DNA of 64,000 nt from Bacillota bacterium (GCA_023386815.1 JAEWIZ010000020.1:1-64000); one strand, 5' to 3'; shown: positions 28,353 to 38,525, counted from the first letter of the stretch. Notes: generated by a model from the sequence alone, not told the origin. Made by a program: numbers and translations.

Positions 28353-28374
28353 TCATGCTAAAAATCCTTATTTT

Positions 28375-28429
28375 AAAGAAAGAAAGCTCCAGCAGCCTTA
28401 CCAAATGGATGCTGGAGCTTTCTTTCTTT
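28375..28429. terminator. Strong bidirectional terminator
   Basis: A perfect 20-bp stem pairs 28375-28394 with 28410-28429 and has A/T-rich ends on both sides. It separates the convergent AraC gene and FtsX-type permease gene. Confidence 0.9.
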
Positions 28430-28436
28430 AGACTTT

Positions 28437-31400
28437 CTATTCCACACTCTTTAAGGCTTCAACCATATTGATCTTTCGCAATGCCTTATCGGTTATCTTA
28501 TTTACTAACAAGGTGAATATCATGGTCAGTACCGCTGCAGCCAAATATGCAAACAAAGAGACCCGAACATTAAAAGCGGTATCAGCAATACTAACATTCG
28601 CTAGTATTGCATAGGTAATTCCATAGCCGGTAGGCATACCGAGCAGAATACCAATCAGTGTAAGAATAATTGTCTCCTTATTAATGTAAGAAGCCACTTC
28701 CTTTGGTTGGAAGCCCAGTACCTTCATGGTAGCCAGTTCCCTCTCTCTTTCGCTCACATTAATATTGGAGAGTGTGAACAACACGGTAAATGCCAATACT
28801 GCCGACATGCCAATCAGGAGATATACCACCATGTTTACGATTTTCTTCATATCCCCAAAGGCGTCTCGTAGATGCTGGCTGCTACTTACGGTGAGAATTC
28901 TCTTATCTTTTGAAAGCTTATTCAACCAGCTTTCACCGTCCTCTTTTGCAGACAAATTAAGTAGGTAAGCAGTACCGTCATAGTCCCCAAAAGCTGCCTG
29001 ATAACAGCTTTCACTGACATAAATATAATTACCCGCATTGTTAACCGTGACAAAGGCTACCGGAAAATCATATTCCAGATTATCCTCATTTTGTAAGGAG
29101 ACCGTATCTCCATTCTCAATCTTTAACTGCTTTGCAGCATTTTGCGTAATCACAAGGCCATCCGCAGGGAGGCTCATTTTCTTACCTGTAGAAAGATCCT
29201 TGAGATTAACATAGGAGCTTAAGTCCGCCTGATCTGGAATTACCATAACGGTAATCTCCACACTGCGACTATCCTTCCAGAGTGTCAATGAACTAATCTG
29301 CAATTGCAGGTCATCTGCTACCATGCCGGAAGTCTTCCATTCCTCCTTCAGGGCACTTCTCTCCTCAACTGTTAAATCATCGGTTACAACAACTGCATCG
29401 TATATAGTTACTCTGTCAAACTGATCGGACATGAGCCCGCCTACCGTATCCCGGACACCGAAGCCCAACACAATTAACATCATACATCCAAGTATGCCTA
29501 TGATTGTCATAAGTGCCCGCTTCTTATATCGGAACAGGTTTCTGCAGGTTACTTTATTTAAGAACTTGAGGCGTTTCCAGATAAATGGGATACGTTCTAG
29601 TAAAATACGGCTTCCCTCCTTCGGAGGCTTTGGTCTCATAAGTTCCGCCGGACGTTCGTGCAGCATCTCAGCACAGGAGAAGATGGTTGCGCCTACAATT
29701 CCAATCAGAAACAGTCCAAAGCTTCCCAAGCCATAGGCAGGATAATAGGATAGCTTATAGTTAGGTATCACATAGAGGCGGTTTGCAATAACACGAAGCA
29801 CCTCAGGAAGCCCCCAAAAGCCAAGTACATTTCCAAGAATTCCACCAACCCCACATGCCAGTATTGCGTAAACGAGATATTTCATACTAATCTGATGCTT
29901 GGAATAACCAAGGGATTTATAGGTACCAATCAGAGAACGATCTTCCTCTACCATTCTGGTCATTGTTGTTAGGCAAACCAGTACTGCTACCAGGAAGAAA
30001 ATAATCGGAAAGGCCTTGGTTACCGCCTCGATAAAGCCAATATCGTTATCCAACCCGGAAAAGCTATCATTATCATATCGATCCCATACATACCATTTTG
30101 CCTCACCTATTTCAGCAATGTCGGCTTTCCCATCTGCAATCTTTTGCTTAGCATCCACAATAGCACTCTGATACTCTGCTTTCTTCTCATCTAATTCCGT
30201 CTGTCCATCCACTAACTCTGTTTCTGCTTCTGTTAACTCCTTCTCGGCATCTTCAAGCTTCTTTCGGCCATCATCCAGTTCCTCTTGCTTATCGTTAAGC
30301 TGCTGTTTGGCTTCTGCTTTCTTTGTATTCAGCTCTTTCTGGCCCTCTAACAGCTTTATTTTTCCATCCTCAATTTCCTGTCTGGAATCTGAGATCTGTT
30401 TTAATGCTCCTGCCTTTTTTGCCGCAAGAGTAGCCTTATTCTCCTCCAAGAGATCCTGGCTATAGTCTAAGGTACCCTGCAAGACTGCTAGAGAAGAGAG
30501 GTTCTGCAGCTGCTCCTCTGTGATGGTAGCCCCGCCCATTACAAAGCTACCTGCCAGCTTCTGCGTATCTGATTGAAGCTTAGCCATTGCTTGTTGATAG
30601 GCATTTGTCAGGTCACTGGAAGGTGTCCCGCCCTTCTCACTGGCTAACAAATATGGGGCTGCTGATTTCCCGTCTGCTACCATATCCGCCCATATTGCCT
30701 GAGTCTCCTTACTCTTCCAAATGGTCTGTGCTTCCTTTGATAAGGATGCTACCGTACCGGATAATCCTGCTTTGCCTTCGGCCTTTTTCTGATCCAGCTC
30801 CTTCTGATTCTTAGACAACTGCTGCTCATAGGATGCAAACTCCTTTAACGCTGCAGCTTCCTCAGTATTAAGCTTCTCCTCACCTGCCTCTAACTTTGCC
30901 TTATTATCATCTAATTCCTTCTGTGCAGAGCTAAACTTTTCTTCAGCGGTTTTCTTAGCCTCAGTTAATGCCTTCTGTCCATCCGCAAGCTTCTCTTTAT
31001 TCTCCTTCACCTCGGCTAGACCCTCATGATAGCTATCCCAGCCATCATTAATTTCAAGCTGGGCATCTGCAAATTTTTGGTCTGCCTCCGCCATTTTCTC
31101 TGCTAACTCATCCTCTGCATCGGCAAGCTTTTGATTGGCCTCTCCCACCACCTGATCGTATCTGGCCTGCTGCCTTTCCTCCACCTGGGTGCTCTTGATC
31201 TTTGCAGCAACACCTTCCACCAGCTTTTGGTACTCCTCGGAGTAAGTATCCAGTTCCTTTGCACCGTCTATTGTTAGATATATTGTGCTGATTATATCAC
31301 TGTCAATACATCCATCGATCGAAAACAACAGATAATCACTGCTGCTTGTAGAGAAAGAAGAATTCGCAAGACCTTCGTCTTGATTAGAGATATCAAGCGG

Positions 31401-32090
31401 GCTAAGAACCAGGGCGGTAATCTCATACTCTGTCACTGCCAGCTTTGGGGTTGAAGAATCATCCTCAACCGTGATATCCAGATCTTCTGTTTCCACATTA
31501 ATTTCACTTGTATCAGAGGCTGTATCTGTTATCGTATTCTCATCTGAACTTTTGTTACCTTCTGTATTGGAGTGAATGGAATCTGGAGAAGTTTCCGACG
31601 TATCAGCTTCCTCATCATCCTTTGAGGCTTCCAGGGTTATTCTATCCCCCAGCTTTAACCCTGTATCGTGGAGGAATCGCTCCGTTACTGCGATTTGTCC
31701 GGCCTTATTTGGCAGCTTGCCCTCTAACACATAGGGTGCATTCATCCCTCCTGCATCCAGAGTGGATAAGCTTGCTAAAAGTAAGCTCTCACCATTTTGT
31801 TTTAGCTTCACATCCATACTATAATCGCCATAGGCTTTGCCCACACCATCCACCTGGGATAACGCCTTAAGATCCTCATCCGTCAAACCAAGTGTCGATG
31901 CAATCTTAATATCATAGGTGTTCTGTCGGTCATAAAATCGATCTGCCGAATCGAATACGTCCATACATCCTACGGTAAATCCGGTAAATACTCCGGTTCC
32001 CAGAGCCGCCATTGCAACAATAGCGATAAATCTGGATAGATTCTTTTTAATAGTACATTTAATATCCTTAATATAAGCGCTTTTTTTCAT
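28437..32090 (-). CDS. FtsX-like ABC permease with long coiled-coil ectodomain
   Basis: About 1,217 residues. A helix near residues 20-45 is followed by a large outer domain. Two coiled-coil stretches (about residues 310-450 and 555-680) are rich in Lys/Glu/Ala/Leu heptads. Three helices with the FtsX motif EDRSLIGTYKSLGYSKHQIS follow. A second outer domain and the final helices carry ERERELATMKVLGFQPKEV. This is a type VII mechanotransmission permease, not a channel for sugars; relatives move lipoproteins or peptides or sense antibiotics. The ATG at 32090 directly follows the ATPase stop. Confidence 0.87.
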   Translation of the reverse strand: MKKSAYIKDIKCTIKKNLSRFIAIVAMAALGTGVFTGFTVGCMDVFDSADRFYDRQNTYDIKIASTLGLTDEDLKALSQVDGVGKAYGDYSMDVKLKQNGESLLLASLSTLDAGGMNAPYVLEGKLPNKAGQIAVTERFLHDTGLKLGDRITLEASKDDEEADTSETSPDSIHSNTEGNKSSDENTITDTASDTSEINVETEDLDITVEDDSSTPKLAVTEYEITALVLSPLDISNQDEGLANSSFSTSSSDYLLFSIDGCIDSDIISTIYLTIDGAKELDTYSEEYQKLVEGVAAKIKSTQVEERQQARYDQVVGEANQKLADAEDELAEKMAEADQKFADAQLEINDGWDSYHEGLAEVKENKEKLADGQKALTEAKKTAEEKFSSAQKELDDNKAKLEAGEEKLNTEEAAALKEFASYEQQLSKNQKELDQKKAEGKAGLSGTVASLSKEAQTIWKSKETQAIWADMVADGKSAAPYLLASEKGGTPSSDLTNAYQQAMAKLQSDTQKLAGSFVMGGATITEEQLQNLSSLAVLQGTLDYSQDLLEENKATLAAKKAGALKQISDSRQEIEDGKIKLLEGQKELNTKKAEAKQQLNDKQEELDDGRKKLEDAEKELTEAETELVDGQTELDEKKAEYQSAIVDAKQKIADGKADIAEIGEAKWYVWDRYDNDSFSGLDNDIGFIEAVTKAFPIIFFLVAVLVCLTTMTRMVEEDRSLIGTYKSLGYSKHQISMKYLVYAILACGVGGILGNVLGFWGLPEVLRVIANRLYVIPNYKLSYYPAYGLGSFGLFLIGIVGATIFSCAEMLHERPAELMRPKPPKEGSRILLERIPFIWKRLKFLNKVTCRNLFRYKKRALMTIIGILGCMMLIVLGFGVRDTVGGLMSDQFDRVTIYDAVVVTDDLTVEERSALKEEWKTSGMVADDLQLQISSLTLWKDSRSVEITVMVIPDQADLSSYVNLKDLSTGKKMSLPADGLVITQNAAKQLKIENGDTVSLQNEDNLEYDFPVAFVTVNNAGNYIYVSESCYQAAFGDYDGTAYLLNLSAKEDGESWLNKLSKDKRILTVSSSQHLRDAFGDMKKIVNMVVYLLIGMSAVLAFTVLFTLSNINVSERERELATMKVLGFQPKEVASYINKETIILTLIGILLGMPTGYGITYAILANVSIADTAFNVRVSLFAYLAAAVLTMIFTLLVNKITDKALRKINMVEALKSVE

Positions 32091-32092
32091 GA

Positions 32093-32794
32093 TCACCACT
32101 CGATTTCTGAAATATTCACTGGCTCCGGATTAATGGTCATATCAATGACCTTACCACTTTTGAAACGAAGAACTCGATCCGCCATTGGCGCTATGGCGCT
32201 GTTATGGGTAATAATAATCACCGTGATACCATGGTTCCTACAGGTATCTTGAAGAATCTGAAGTACCTGCTTACCAGTAACGTAATCCAGTGCTCCAGTA
32301 GGCTCATCACATAATAAAAGCTTTGGGTTCTTTGCCAATGCTCTTGCAATAGCCACTCTTTGCTGCTCACCACCGGATAACTGAGCTGGAAAATTATTTA
32401 TACGCTCCCCAAGCCCTACATCCTGCAGTGTCTTAACAGCATCCAGGCTGTCCGGACATATTTGAGCTGCCAGTTCCACATTTTCCAGGGCAGTAAGATT
32501 GGGTACCAGATTGTAGAATTGAAATACGAATCCGACATCATTACGTCGATACTGGCATAGTTGGGACTCTGTGTAATGAGTGATATCCTTTTCATCAAAT
32601 AGCACAGTGCCTCTCGTTGCTGTATCCATTCCCCCAAGTATATTAAGCGCTGTGGTTTTGCCTGCTCCTGAAGATCCCAGAATCACCGTCAGCTCTCCCT
32701 TTTCCACGGAAAACGAAGCAGAATTAAGGGCACGCACCATATTTTCTCCTACACCATATTCTTTATATACATTTTCAAATGTAATAAACGACAT
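32093..32794 (-). CDS. ABC transporter ATP-binding protein (LolD/MacB type)
   Basis: A 233-residue ATPase with Walker A GSSGAGKTT, Q-loop FVFQFYNLVPNLT, signature LSGGEQQR and Walker B LLLCDEPTGALD. This sequence set is diagnostic of the LolD/MacB/FtsE group that drives FtsX-type permeases. It pairs with the overlapping downstream gene. GGAGG lies before the ATG. Confidence 0.93.
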   Translation of the reverse strand: MSFITFENVYKEYGVGENMVRALNSASFSVEKGELTVILGSSGAGKTTALNILGGMDTATRGTVLFDEKDITHYTESQLCQYRRNDVGFVFQFYNLVPNLTALENVELAAQICPDSLDAVKTLQDVGLGERINNFPAQLSGGEQQRVAIARALAKNPKLLLCDEPTGALDYVTGKQVLQILQDTCRNHGITVIIITHNSAIAPMADRVLRFKSGKVIDMTINPEPVNISEIEW

Positions 32795-32987
32795 TATCTT
32801 TCCTCCAAAAATTTTTCTTCAGATCTAATATGTATTGTATTTCTTTCTCTCCGTAATATCCCTTCATTAAATACGATTGAAGGAAAATGATTAATATTTT
32901 TGTCTCGTTGATATTATAGCTTTTATTTTATAAGGTATCAATTAACAATTAAGTTAATCTTTATTAAATAAATCTAAACTCACAAAA

Positions 32988-33024
32988 AAACATCGCTCAA
33001 GATACTCTCTCTTGCGATGTTTTT
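32988..33024 (-). terminator. Terminator of the secreted multidomain protein gene
   Basis: AAACATCGC (32988-32996) pairs with GCGATGTTT (33014-33022). On the minus strand it is followed by seven T residues. Confidence 0.8.
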
Positions 33025-33050
33025 ACTTTTATTCTAGATCAAAATTTGGT

Positions 33051-35090
33051 TTAAACAACTTTCACACTACGAAGCGCATATTCGCTATAAACCTTTTTTC
33101 CGCCAACATATCGATAAGCTCTTATTTTGAAATAATAGGTTTTCCCCTTGCTTAAGCCTGATTTTGTGTAGGAAGTGTTGGAGGTAGTAGAAACACGAGT
33201 GTACGTTCCACTTTTTGAGGAGGATTGGTATATTTCATAACCACTTGCTCCACTAACTGTATTCCATTTAAGCTTAATATTACTATTACTATTTGAAACA
33301 ACATTCGCTGCCGGCGCAGGTAGGATCGGCGCTATTCCTATCACATCGGAGTAACTTCCATAAATCGTCGCAGGGCCAATATAATTATACGCTCTAACCT
33401 TATAATAATATGTTTTTCCTGTTGTAAGCTTCGTGTTAATATAGCTTGCATTTTTAGTCGAGGCTATGTTTACAAAGGAGCCATATCTTGATGTTGATCG
33501 ATACACTTTATACCCATAAGCACTTGCCGGTGCTTTCCAGGAAAGCTTTACACTGTTATAGTTAAGTGCCGTCGCATTGACCGGTGACGCCAGCTTAAGA
33601 ATTGCGCTTACATTTGATTGATCGGTATGATAGAAAAATGCGGTGGCATCAGTCATACTCGTTTCATAAATACTTCTCGTATGATACACATCTCCATATC
33701 GGTAAACCTGATTATCGCAGATATTCATTAAGGTCTTCTCTTTATTCGCCCATCCCATAAATATAAATACATGGGTTGAGTGTCCACCCAGTAAATTACC
33801 ATATTTATCCGTTGTAAAACCAATATCACCGGGCTGCATTAGCTTAAGATTCATTTCTCTTTTCCAACCTCTGGCAACCAAATGATCTTCCACCTGATTG
33901 GTTCTAACAGTGGAGGTTGGTATCTGCAGTCCTAATCTTCGAAATGCTTCACTAACCGTAATTGCACAGGTGTTGCTTGGATCTCCATAATGAAGCGCAA
34001 CTGCCTTTGAGAATACACTATTTCTATTATTTTGGCTTGACATGTATAAAAACAAGGTTGATCCTATACTCTTGTTTAAGGTTTTTACCGAAATCGCAGG
34101 TGTTAAATCGCTATAGAACGTCTTACCATTCAAGGTTTGATATGCTCGTAATTTATAGCTATATTTTGTACCGGTTTTTAACCCACTATCATAAAACTCT
34201 GTGGCATTAATGGTTGCTATTTTCACATAATCATCATTCGCTACCTTATATCGATATACTTCATACCCCGTGACACCTGCTACATTTTTCCAGGACACTT
34301 TTACCTTATCATAATCTTGCGTACTTGCAATTTCACCAGTTGGTACTGCAATAGGATTTATGATAGTAGTACTACAGGTTACAGTAAATGCTCCATCCTC
34401 AGTAGTCGCGTTTATTACCGCATTCCCATTCTTTAATGCCGTCACCTTTCCTGTGGAATCAATCGTTAGGACACTTGGATCGCTGCTTGTCCAAATAATA
34501 TTCTTATTTGCGGCCTCAGCAGGAGATACTGTAGGTACCAATGTCATCGTTTCTCCAACCATTAAGGTTGCAAAATTGATATCTAAGGTAATTCCGGTAA
34601 CCGCTGTACCCGGTGGATATGGTGAACCCTCCGTATCACGAGTATAAGCTACTGTTGTCATCCCCTGCCAGGTAGTACCAAAGCCGGTTTTGTGCGGATC
34701 ATAATAAATGATTAATTCAGATGGGCAGTTAACAAAAACCTGATCACCGCTATTAGGAGCAGCTCCCATAAATCTTATGCTTGTCAAATTAAAACAATTA
34801 ATAAAGGCATTGTTTTCTATGTATGTTATGCTATCAGGGATAACGATACTAGTAAGGGTTTTATAGGAAAATGCACCCTGACTAATTCCTACCACAGTAT
34901 AACCGTCTATCTGCCGAGGAATAATTAAGTTATTATCCGTCCCCTCGTAGCCTGTTATTGAAATTCCAGCTTCCCTTATGTTATATGTAAAACCACCTGT
35001 ATCCGCTGATACAGCATGGGGATTTTGAATTAGTATAAATAAGATAATCATTGTGATACAGCGCAATAAAAATAGGATTTTACGATTCAC
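33051..35090 (-). CDS. Secreted multidomain protein: LRR, BIG2, Fn3 and NlpC/P60-like domains
   Basis: 679 residues with a signal peptide (cleavage near AVSAD, residue 30). Domains in order: a BspA-type leucine-rich repeat segment (about 40-150), a BIG2 immunoglobulin-like domain (168-245), an Fn3 domain (250-337), a papain-like segment (about 345-490), then two Fn3 domains to the end. The papain-like segment has a possible Cys (SNTCAITVSEAFRRLG), LMQPGDIGF and a possible His (GHSTHVFIF), as in NlpC/P60 and CHAP peptidases. It may cut cell-wall peptides or act as an adhesin. No sortase signal is seen. Confidence 0.75.
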   Translation of the reverse strand: MNRKILFLLRCITMIILFILIQNPHAVSADTGGFTYNIREAGISITGYEGTDNNLIIPRQIDGYTVVGISQGAFSYKTLTSIVIPDSITYIENNAFINCFNLTSIRFMGAAPNSGDQVFVNCPSELIIYYDPHKTGFGTTWQGMTTVAYTRDTEGSPYPPGTAVTGITLDINFATLMVGETMTLVPTVSPAEAANKNIIWTSSDPSVLTIDSTGKVTALKNGNAVINATTEDGAFTVTCSTTIINPIAVPTGEIASTQDYDKVKVSWKNVAGVTGYEVYRYKVANDDYVKIATINATEFYDSGLKTGTKYSYKLRAYQTLNGKTFYSDLTPAISVKTLNKSIGSTLFLYMSSQNNRNSVFSKAVALHYGDPSNTCAITVSEAFRRLGLQIPTSTVRTNQVEDHLVARGWKREMNLKLMQPGDIGFTTDKYGNLLGGHSTHVFIFMGWANKEKTLMNICDNQVYRYGDVYHTRSIYETSMTDATAFFYHTDQSNVSAILKLASPVNATALNYNSVKLSWKAPASAYGYKVYRSTSRYGSFVNIASTKNASYINTKLTTGKTYYYKVRAYNYIGPATIYGSYSDVIGIAPILPAPAANVVSNSNSNIKLKWNTVSGASGYEIYQSSSKSGTYTRVSTTSNTSYTKSGLSKGKTYYFKIRAYRYVGGKKVYSEYALRSVKVV

Positions 35091-35193
35091 TTACAGCTCT
35101 CCTTAAACGTTAATAGATATATTATCTCATATTAAATTTGGGATTTTAACATGTAAATATATCCATTTAATCGGAGGCCTTATTATCTAATGA

Positions 35194-35979
35194 TTAATGT
35201 CCCAGAGCCTTTTGAATCATCACTCTGGTCTTAAGTACATCCTGAGCCAATATATCAATTCGTTCATCTGTCATGCGACCCACAGGTGCAGAGATACTAA
35301 AAGCATTATTGGGTATACCGTTATGATTCTTGATACAGGCAGCAATGCATCTTACTCCAAGCTCATTCTCTTCATTATCCAGTGCATAACCTTTTTTCCT
35401 AATTTCTATTAGTTCTTTTTGAAGCTCCTCAAATTCAGTAATTGTTTTCTCCGTTTTTTTCTCAACCACACTGTTATCCCAGATATATTTAACCTCGTCA
35501 TCTTTCATCTCTGCCAGGATAGCTTTCCCAACTGCCGAGCAATATAAGGGTCTTGATAAACCTACCTGAGATGCCATCCGAATAGCACTTTCCTGAGGAT
35601 AAAGGGGGGCAACCTTGTCCAAATAAAATACTTCCGTTCCTCTTCTTTGCACAAAATGCACGGTTTCTCTGCAGGCATTGGCTAACTCTTCAATAAAAGG
35701 ACGTACCTTTGCTATCAGATCAACCTTGGACAAAACTTTACCGGATAATTCCACAACCTTAAATGAAAGCATATATTTTCCTGTTTCTTCATCTTGATAC
35801 GCATATCCCATACAGATTAAGGATAACAATAATCTGTGTACCGTACTTTTGTGCAGCTCTAGCTTGTTGCTTAATTCTACAAGACCGATTGGACCTGTAA
35901 CTGCCAACATCTCAAGTACATTAAATATTCGTTCTGCAGCTTGAACCGGATTTTTAACATCATTTATTTTATCAGTCAT
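35194..35979 (-). CDS. kdgR: IclR-family regulator (KdgR-like)
   Basis: 261 residues. Residues 10-75 form the IclR winged helix (GLVELSNKLELHKSTVHRLL) and residues 85-255 the effector domain (RPLYCSAVGKAILAEM, YALDNEENELGVRCIAA). It is divergent from the KDPG aldolase and KdgK genes, and a KdgR-type palindrome lies between them. It therefore most likely represses these genes in the absence of 2-keto-3-deoxygluconate. The symbol is inferred from context. Confidence 0.82.
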   Translation of the reverse strand: MTDKINDVKNPVQAAERIFNVLEMLAVTGPIGLVELSNKLELHKSTVHRLLLSLICMGYAYQDEETGKYMLSFKVVELSGKVLSKVDLIAKVRPFIEELANACRETVHFVQRRGTEVFYLDKVAPLYPQESAIRMASQVGLSRPLYCSAVGKAILAEMKDDEVKYIWDNSVVEKKTEKTITEFEELQKELIEIRKKGYALDNEENELGVRCIAACIKNHNGIPNNAFSISAPVGRMTDERIDILAQDVLKTRVMIQKALGH

Positions 35980-36105
35980 CTTTTATTCACCCTCTTAATC
36001 TCGTTTTTCTAGGACCGTTCGAATACGTCTCCTTGTACCAGATTTTTATGATACCTGTCTAAAATTATAGTAACAGTTATAGAAAAAAAACACAATAATA
36101 AGCTC

Positions 36106-36134
36106 TTGACAAATTACTATATCAAACTTATACT
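36106..36134 (+). promoter_or_regulatory. Sigma-A promoter of the KDPG aldolase/kdgK genes
   Basis: TTGACA (36106-36111) and TATACT (36129-36134) are separated by exactly 17 nt. Confidence 0.85.
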
Positions 36135-36151
36135 CAAAATACAATATATTT

Positions 36152-36177
36152 TGAAACCAAGTTTCACATTATGAAAC
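36152..36177. promoter_or_regulatory. KdgR-type operator array
   Basis: TGAAAC-CAA-GTTTCA (36152-36166) is a perfect palindrome. Its right arm also pairs with TGAAAC at 36172-36177. The core equals the known KdgR site of IclR regulators. It lies just downstream of the predicted start point, so bound protein would block transcription. Confidence 0.8.
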
Positions 36178-36270
36178 ATTCAATTGTAATTTATAACTAC
36201 CAATATAATAAAAGATTAAGGAAAGGATAATATGATGCTAAGCAAATGAGCAGATCATATGGAGAAAATT

Positions 36271-37233
36271 ATGAATGAGATTTTAGAACGTATTTCAAAA
36301 ATCGGAATTGTACCCGTAATAGCCTTAGAAAATTCAGAGGATGCGGCACCGTTGGCAAAGGCTCTCTGCGCTGGCGGACTTCCTTGCGCTGAAGTTACTT
36401 TTCGTACCGCAGCTGCTGAAGATTCCATCCGTATCATAGCGAATGAATTTCCGGAAATGTTAGTAGGCGCTGGAACAGTCTTAACAACCGACCAAGTGGA
36501 TCGTGCCATCGGTGCAGGAGCTAAATTTATCGTAAGCCCCGGTTTAAATCCTAAGATCGTAAAGTACTGTGTTGACAGAAATATCACTATATTGCCAGGC
36601 TGTACAAATCCAAGTGATATTGAGCAAGCAATTGAACACGGTCTAGAAGTAGTGAAGTTTTTCCCTGCAGAAGCAAGCGGTGGTTTAAATATGATCAAAG
36701 CCATGGCTGCACCATATACAACCATGAAATTCATGCCCACCGGCGGAATTGGTCCGGCAAATTTAAATTCCTACTTGGATTTTCGTAAAATAATAGCCTG
36801 CGGCGGAAGCTGGATGGTAAGCAATGAATTAATTAAGAATAAAAATTTCGCTGAGATCACTTCTCTGACCAAGCAAGCCATTTCTTCTATGCTTGGATTC
36901 AAATTAGCTCATGTTGGAATTAATATGAATAGTGAAGCTGATGCTGATACACTAGCTGATACTTTTGAGCAAATCTTTGACTTCAAAAAGGACGAGAAAA
37001 CCTCTTCTATCTTTGCAGGTAGCGGACTTGAGATCATGAAAACACCCTACCTTGGGACAAATGGCCATATTGCTATTGCTACTAATTATATAGAAAGAGC
37101 GATCTATCATTTAGAAATGCGTGGATTCCAGGTTGATATGGAAACAGCGAAATATGACAGTGCTCACCAATTAAAAGCGGTATACTTGGTTGGCAATTAT
37201 GGTAATTTCGCATTACACCTGGTTCAAAAATAA
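36271..37233 (+). CDS. KDPG/KHG aldolase with C-terminal VOC-like extension
   Basis: 320 residues. Residues 1-205 form the class I aldolase, with the Schiff-base Lys in EVVKFFPAEASGG, the Glu of CAEVTFRTAAA, and FIVSPGLNPKIV. It splits 2-keto-3-deoxy-6-phosphogluconate to pyruvate and glyceraldehyde 3-phosphate. The last about 110 residues (LAHVGINMNSEADADTLADT onward) look like a vicinal-oxygen-chelate domain. E. coli Eda has only about 213 residues and no such tail. The ATG at 36271 has GGAG 6 nt before it. Confidence 0.88.
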   Translation: MNEILERISKIGIVPVIALENSEDAAPLAKALCAGGLPCAEVTFRTAAAEDSIRIIANEFPEMLVGAGTVLTTDQVDRAIGAGAKFIVSPGLNPKIVKYCVDRNITILPGCTNPSDIEQAIEHGLEVVKFFPAEASGGLNMIKAMAAPYTTMKFMPTGGIGPANLNSYLDFRKIIACGGSWMVSNELIKNKNFAEITSLTKQAISSMLGFKLAHVGINMNSEADADTLADTFEQIFDFKKDEKTSSIFAGSGLEIMKTPYLGTNGHIAIATNYIERAIYHLEMRGFQVDMETAKYDSAHQLKAVYLVGNYGNFALHLVQK

Positions 37234-37334
37234 ATATAAACTCACTTCCAACCAGAAGCTTCCTCTGCTGTAGATATATGAGGGCTTTAGAAGCTTCTTA
37301 CTACCTGATTATATGAATATTAAGGAGGACTACT

Positions 37335-38360
37335 ATGTCTAAAAGAGTAATAACCTTTGGAGAAATTATGCTGCGCCTTGCTCCGGAAGGCTACACCCGT
37401 TTTGTACAAGCGGAAACCTATAATGCAACCTACGGCGGTGGCGAAGCAAATGTTGCCGTATCACTGGCGAACTTCGGCTTAGCTGCCAGCTTTGTTACCA
37501 AGCTTCCTGCCAATGAAATCGGCCAGGCGGGAGTTAATTCCTTAAGAAAATTCGGGGTAGATACTACCCATATTACACGCGGCGGTGACCGTGTTGGTAT
37601 TTACTTCTTAGAAAAGGGTGCCAGCCAAAGACCGTCAAAGGTTATCTATGACCGTGCTGGTTCCTCTATCTCCACAGCAGCAAGTGAAGATTTTAATTGG
37701 GAAAAGATCTTTGAAGGTGCAGACTGGTTCCATTTCACCGGAATCACTCCTGCTCTAGGTGACAATATTGCAGCCATCTGTCTGGATGCTTGCAAATATG
37801 CCAAAGAAAAGGGAATTACTATAAGCTGCGATTTGAATTACAGAAATAAGCTCTGGTCAAAGGCAAAAGCAAAGGAAGTTATGAGTGAACTCTGCAAATA
37901 CGTGGATGTATGTATCGCCAACGAAGAAGATGCACATGATGTATTTGGTATTAAAGCAGCGGATACCGATGTTACCACCGGTAAGGTAAATCATGAAGGG
38001 TATAAAGATGTTGCCCGTCAGCTAACTGAACAGTTTGGCTTTAAAAAGGTTGCAATTACCTTGCGCGAGTCTGTATCAGCAAATGATAACTATTGGGCAG
38101 CTATGCTGTATGATGGTTCTGATTATTATTTCAGCAAAAAATACTTAATGCGTATCGTAGACCGTGTTGGTGGCGGAGACTCCTTTGGTGCAGGATTAAT
38201 TTATGCTTCCCTAAATGATTTTGCACCCCAACAGGCGATTGAATTTGCTGTTGCTGCCAGCTGCTTGAAGCACAGCATTGAAGGTGACTTTAACCATGTT
38301 TCTGTTGATGAAGTATTAAAGCTTGCCGGTGGAGATGCTTCTGGACGAGTTCAGAGATAA
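37335..38360 (+). CDS. kdgK: 2-keto-3-deoxygluconate kinase
   Basis: A 341-residue PfkB/ribokinase-family enzyme. Typical features are the N-terminal GGGEANVAVSLANFGL and the C-terminal catalytic motif RVGGGDSFGAGLIYA with its Asp base. It phosphorylates KDG made by UxuA; the product is cleaved by the aldolase just upstream. AAGGAGG precedes the ATG. Confidence 0.92.
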   Translation: MSKRVITFGEIMLRLAPEGYTRFVQAETYNATYGGGEANVAVSLANFGLAASFVTKLPANEIGQAGVNSLRKFGVDTTHITRGGDRVGIYFLEKGASQRPSKVIYDRAGSSISTAASEDFNWEKIFEGADWFHFTGITPALGDNIAAICLDACKYAKEKGITISCDLNYRNKLWSKAKAKEVMSELCKYVDVCIANEEDAHDVFGIKAADTDVTTGKVNHEGYKDVARQLTEQFGFKKVAITLRESVSANDNYWAAMLYDGSDYYFSKKYLMRIVDRVGGGDSFGAGLIYASLNDFAPQQAIEFAVAASCLKHSIEGDFNHVSVDEVLKLAGGDASGRVQR

Positions 38361-38477
38361 ATATTTAGATCATTTTCAGAGATAGGTCTTAGAAATAAGA
38401 TTTAGATTTTGTCGAAAAGTTATTATATATAGATTTTTGGTATATAGAAGGAGCCCATACCCACTCCTCTTATAACA

Positions 38478-38519
38478 GTCCTTAAGCACAGTTCGATCCT
38501 TGTGCTTAAGGACATTTTT
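38478..38519 (+). terminator. Terminator of kdgK
   Basis: GTCCTTAAGCACA (38478-38490) pairs perfectly with TGTGCTTAAGGAC (38501-38513), followed by ATTTTTA. Confidence 0.92.
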
Positions 38520-38525
38520 ATATGC

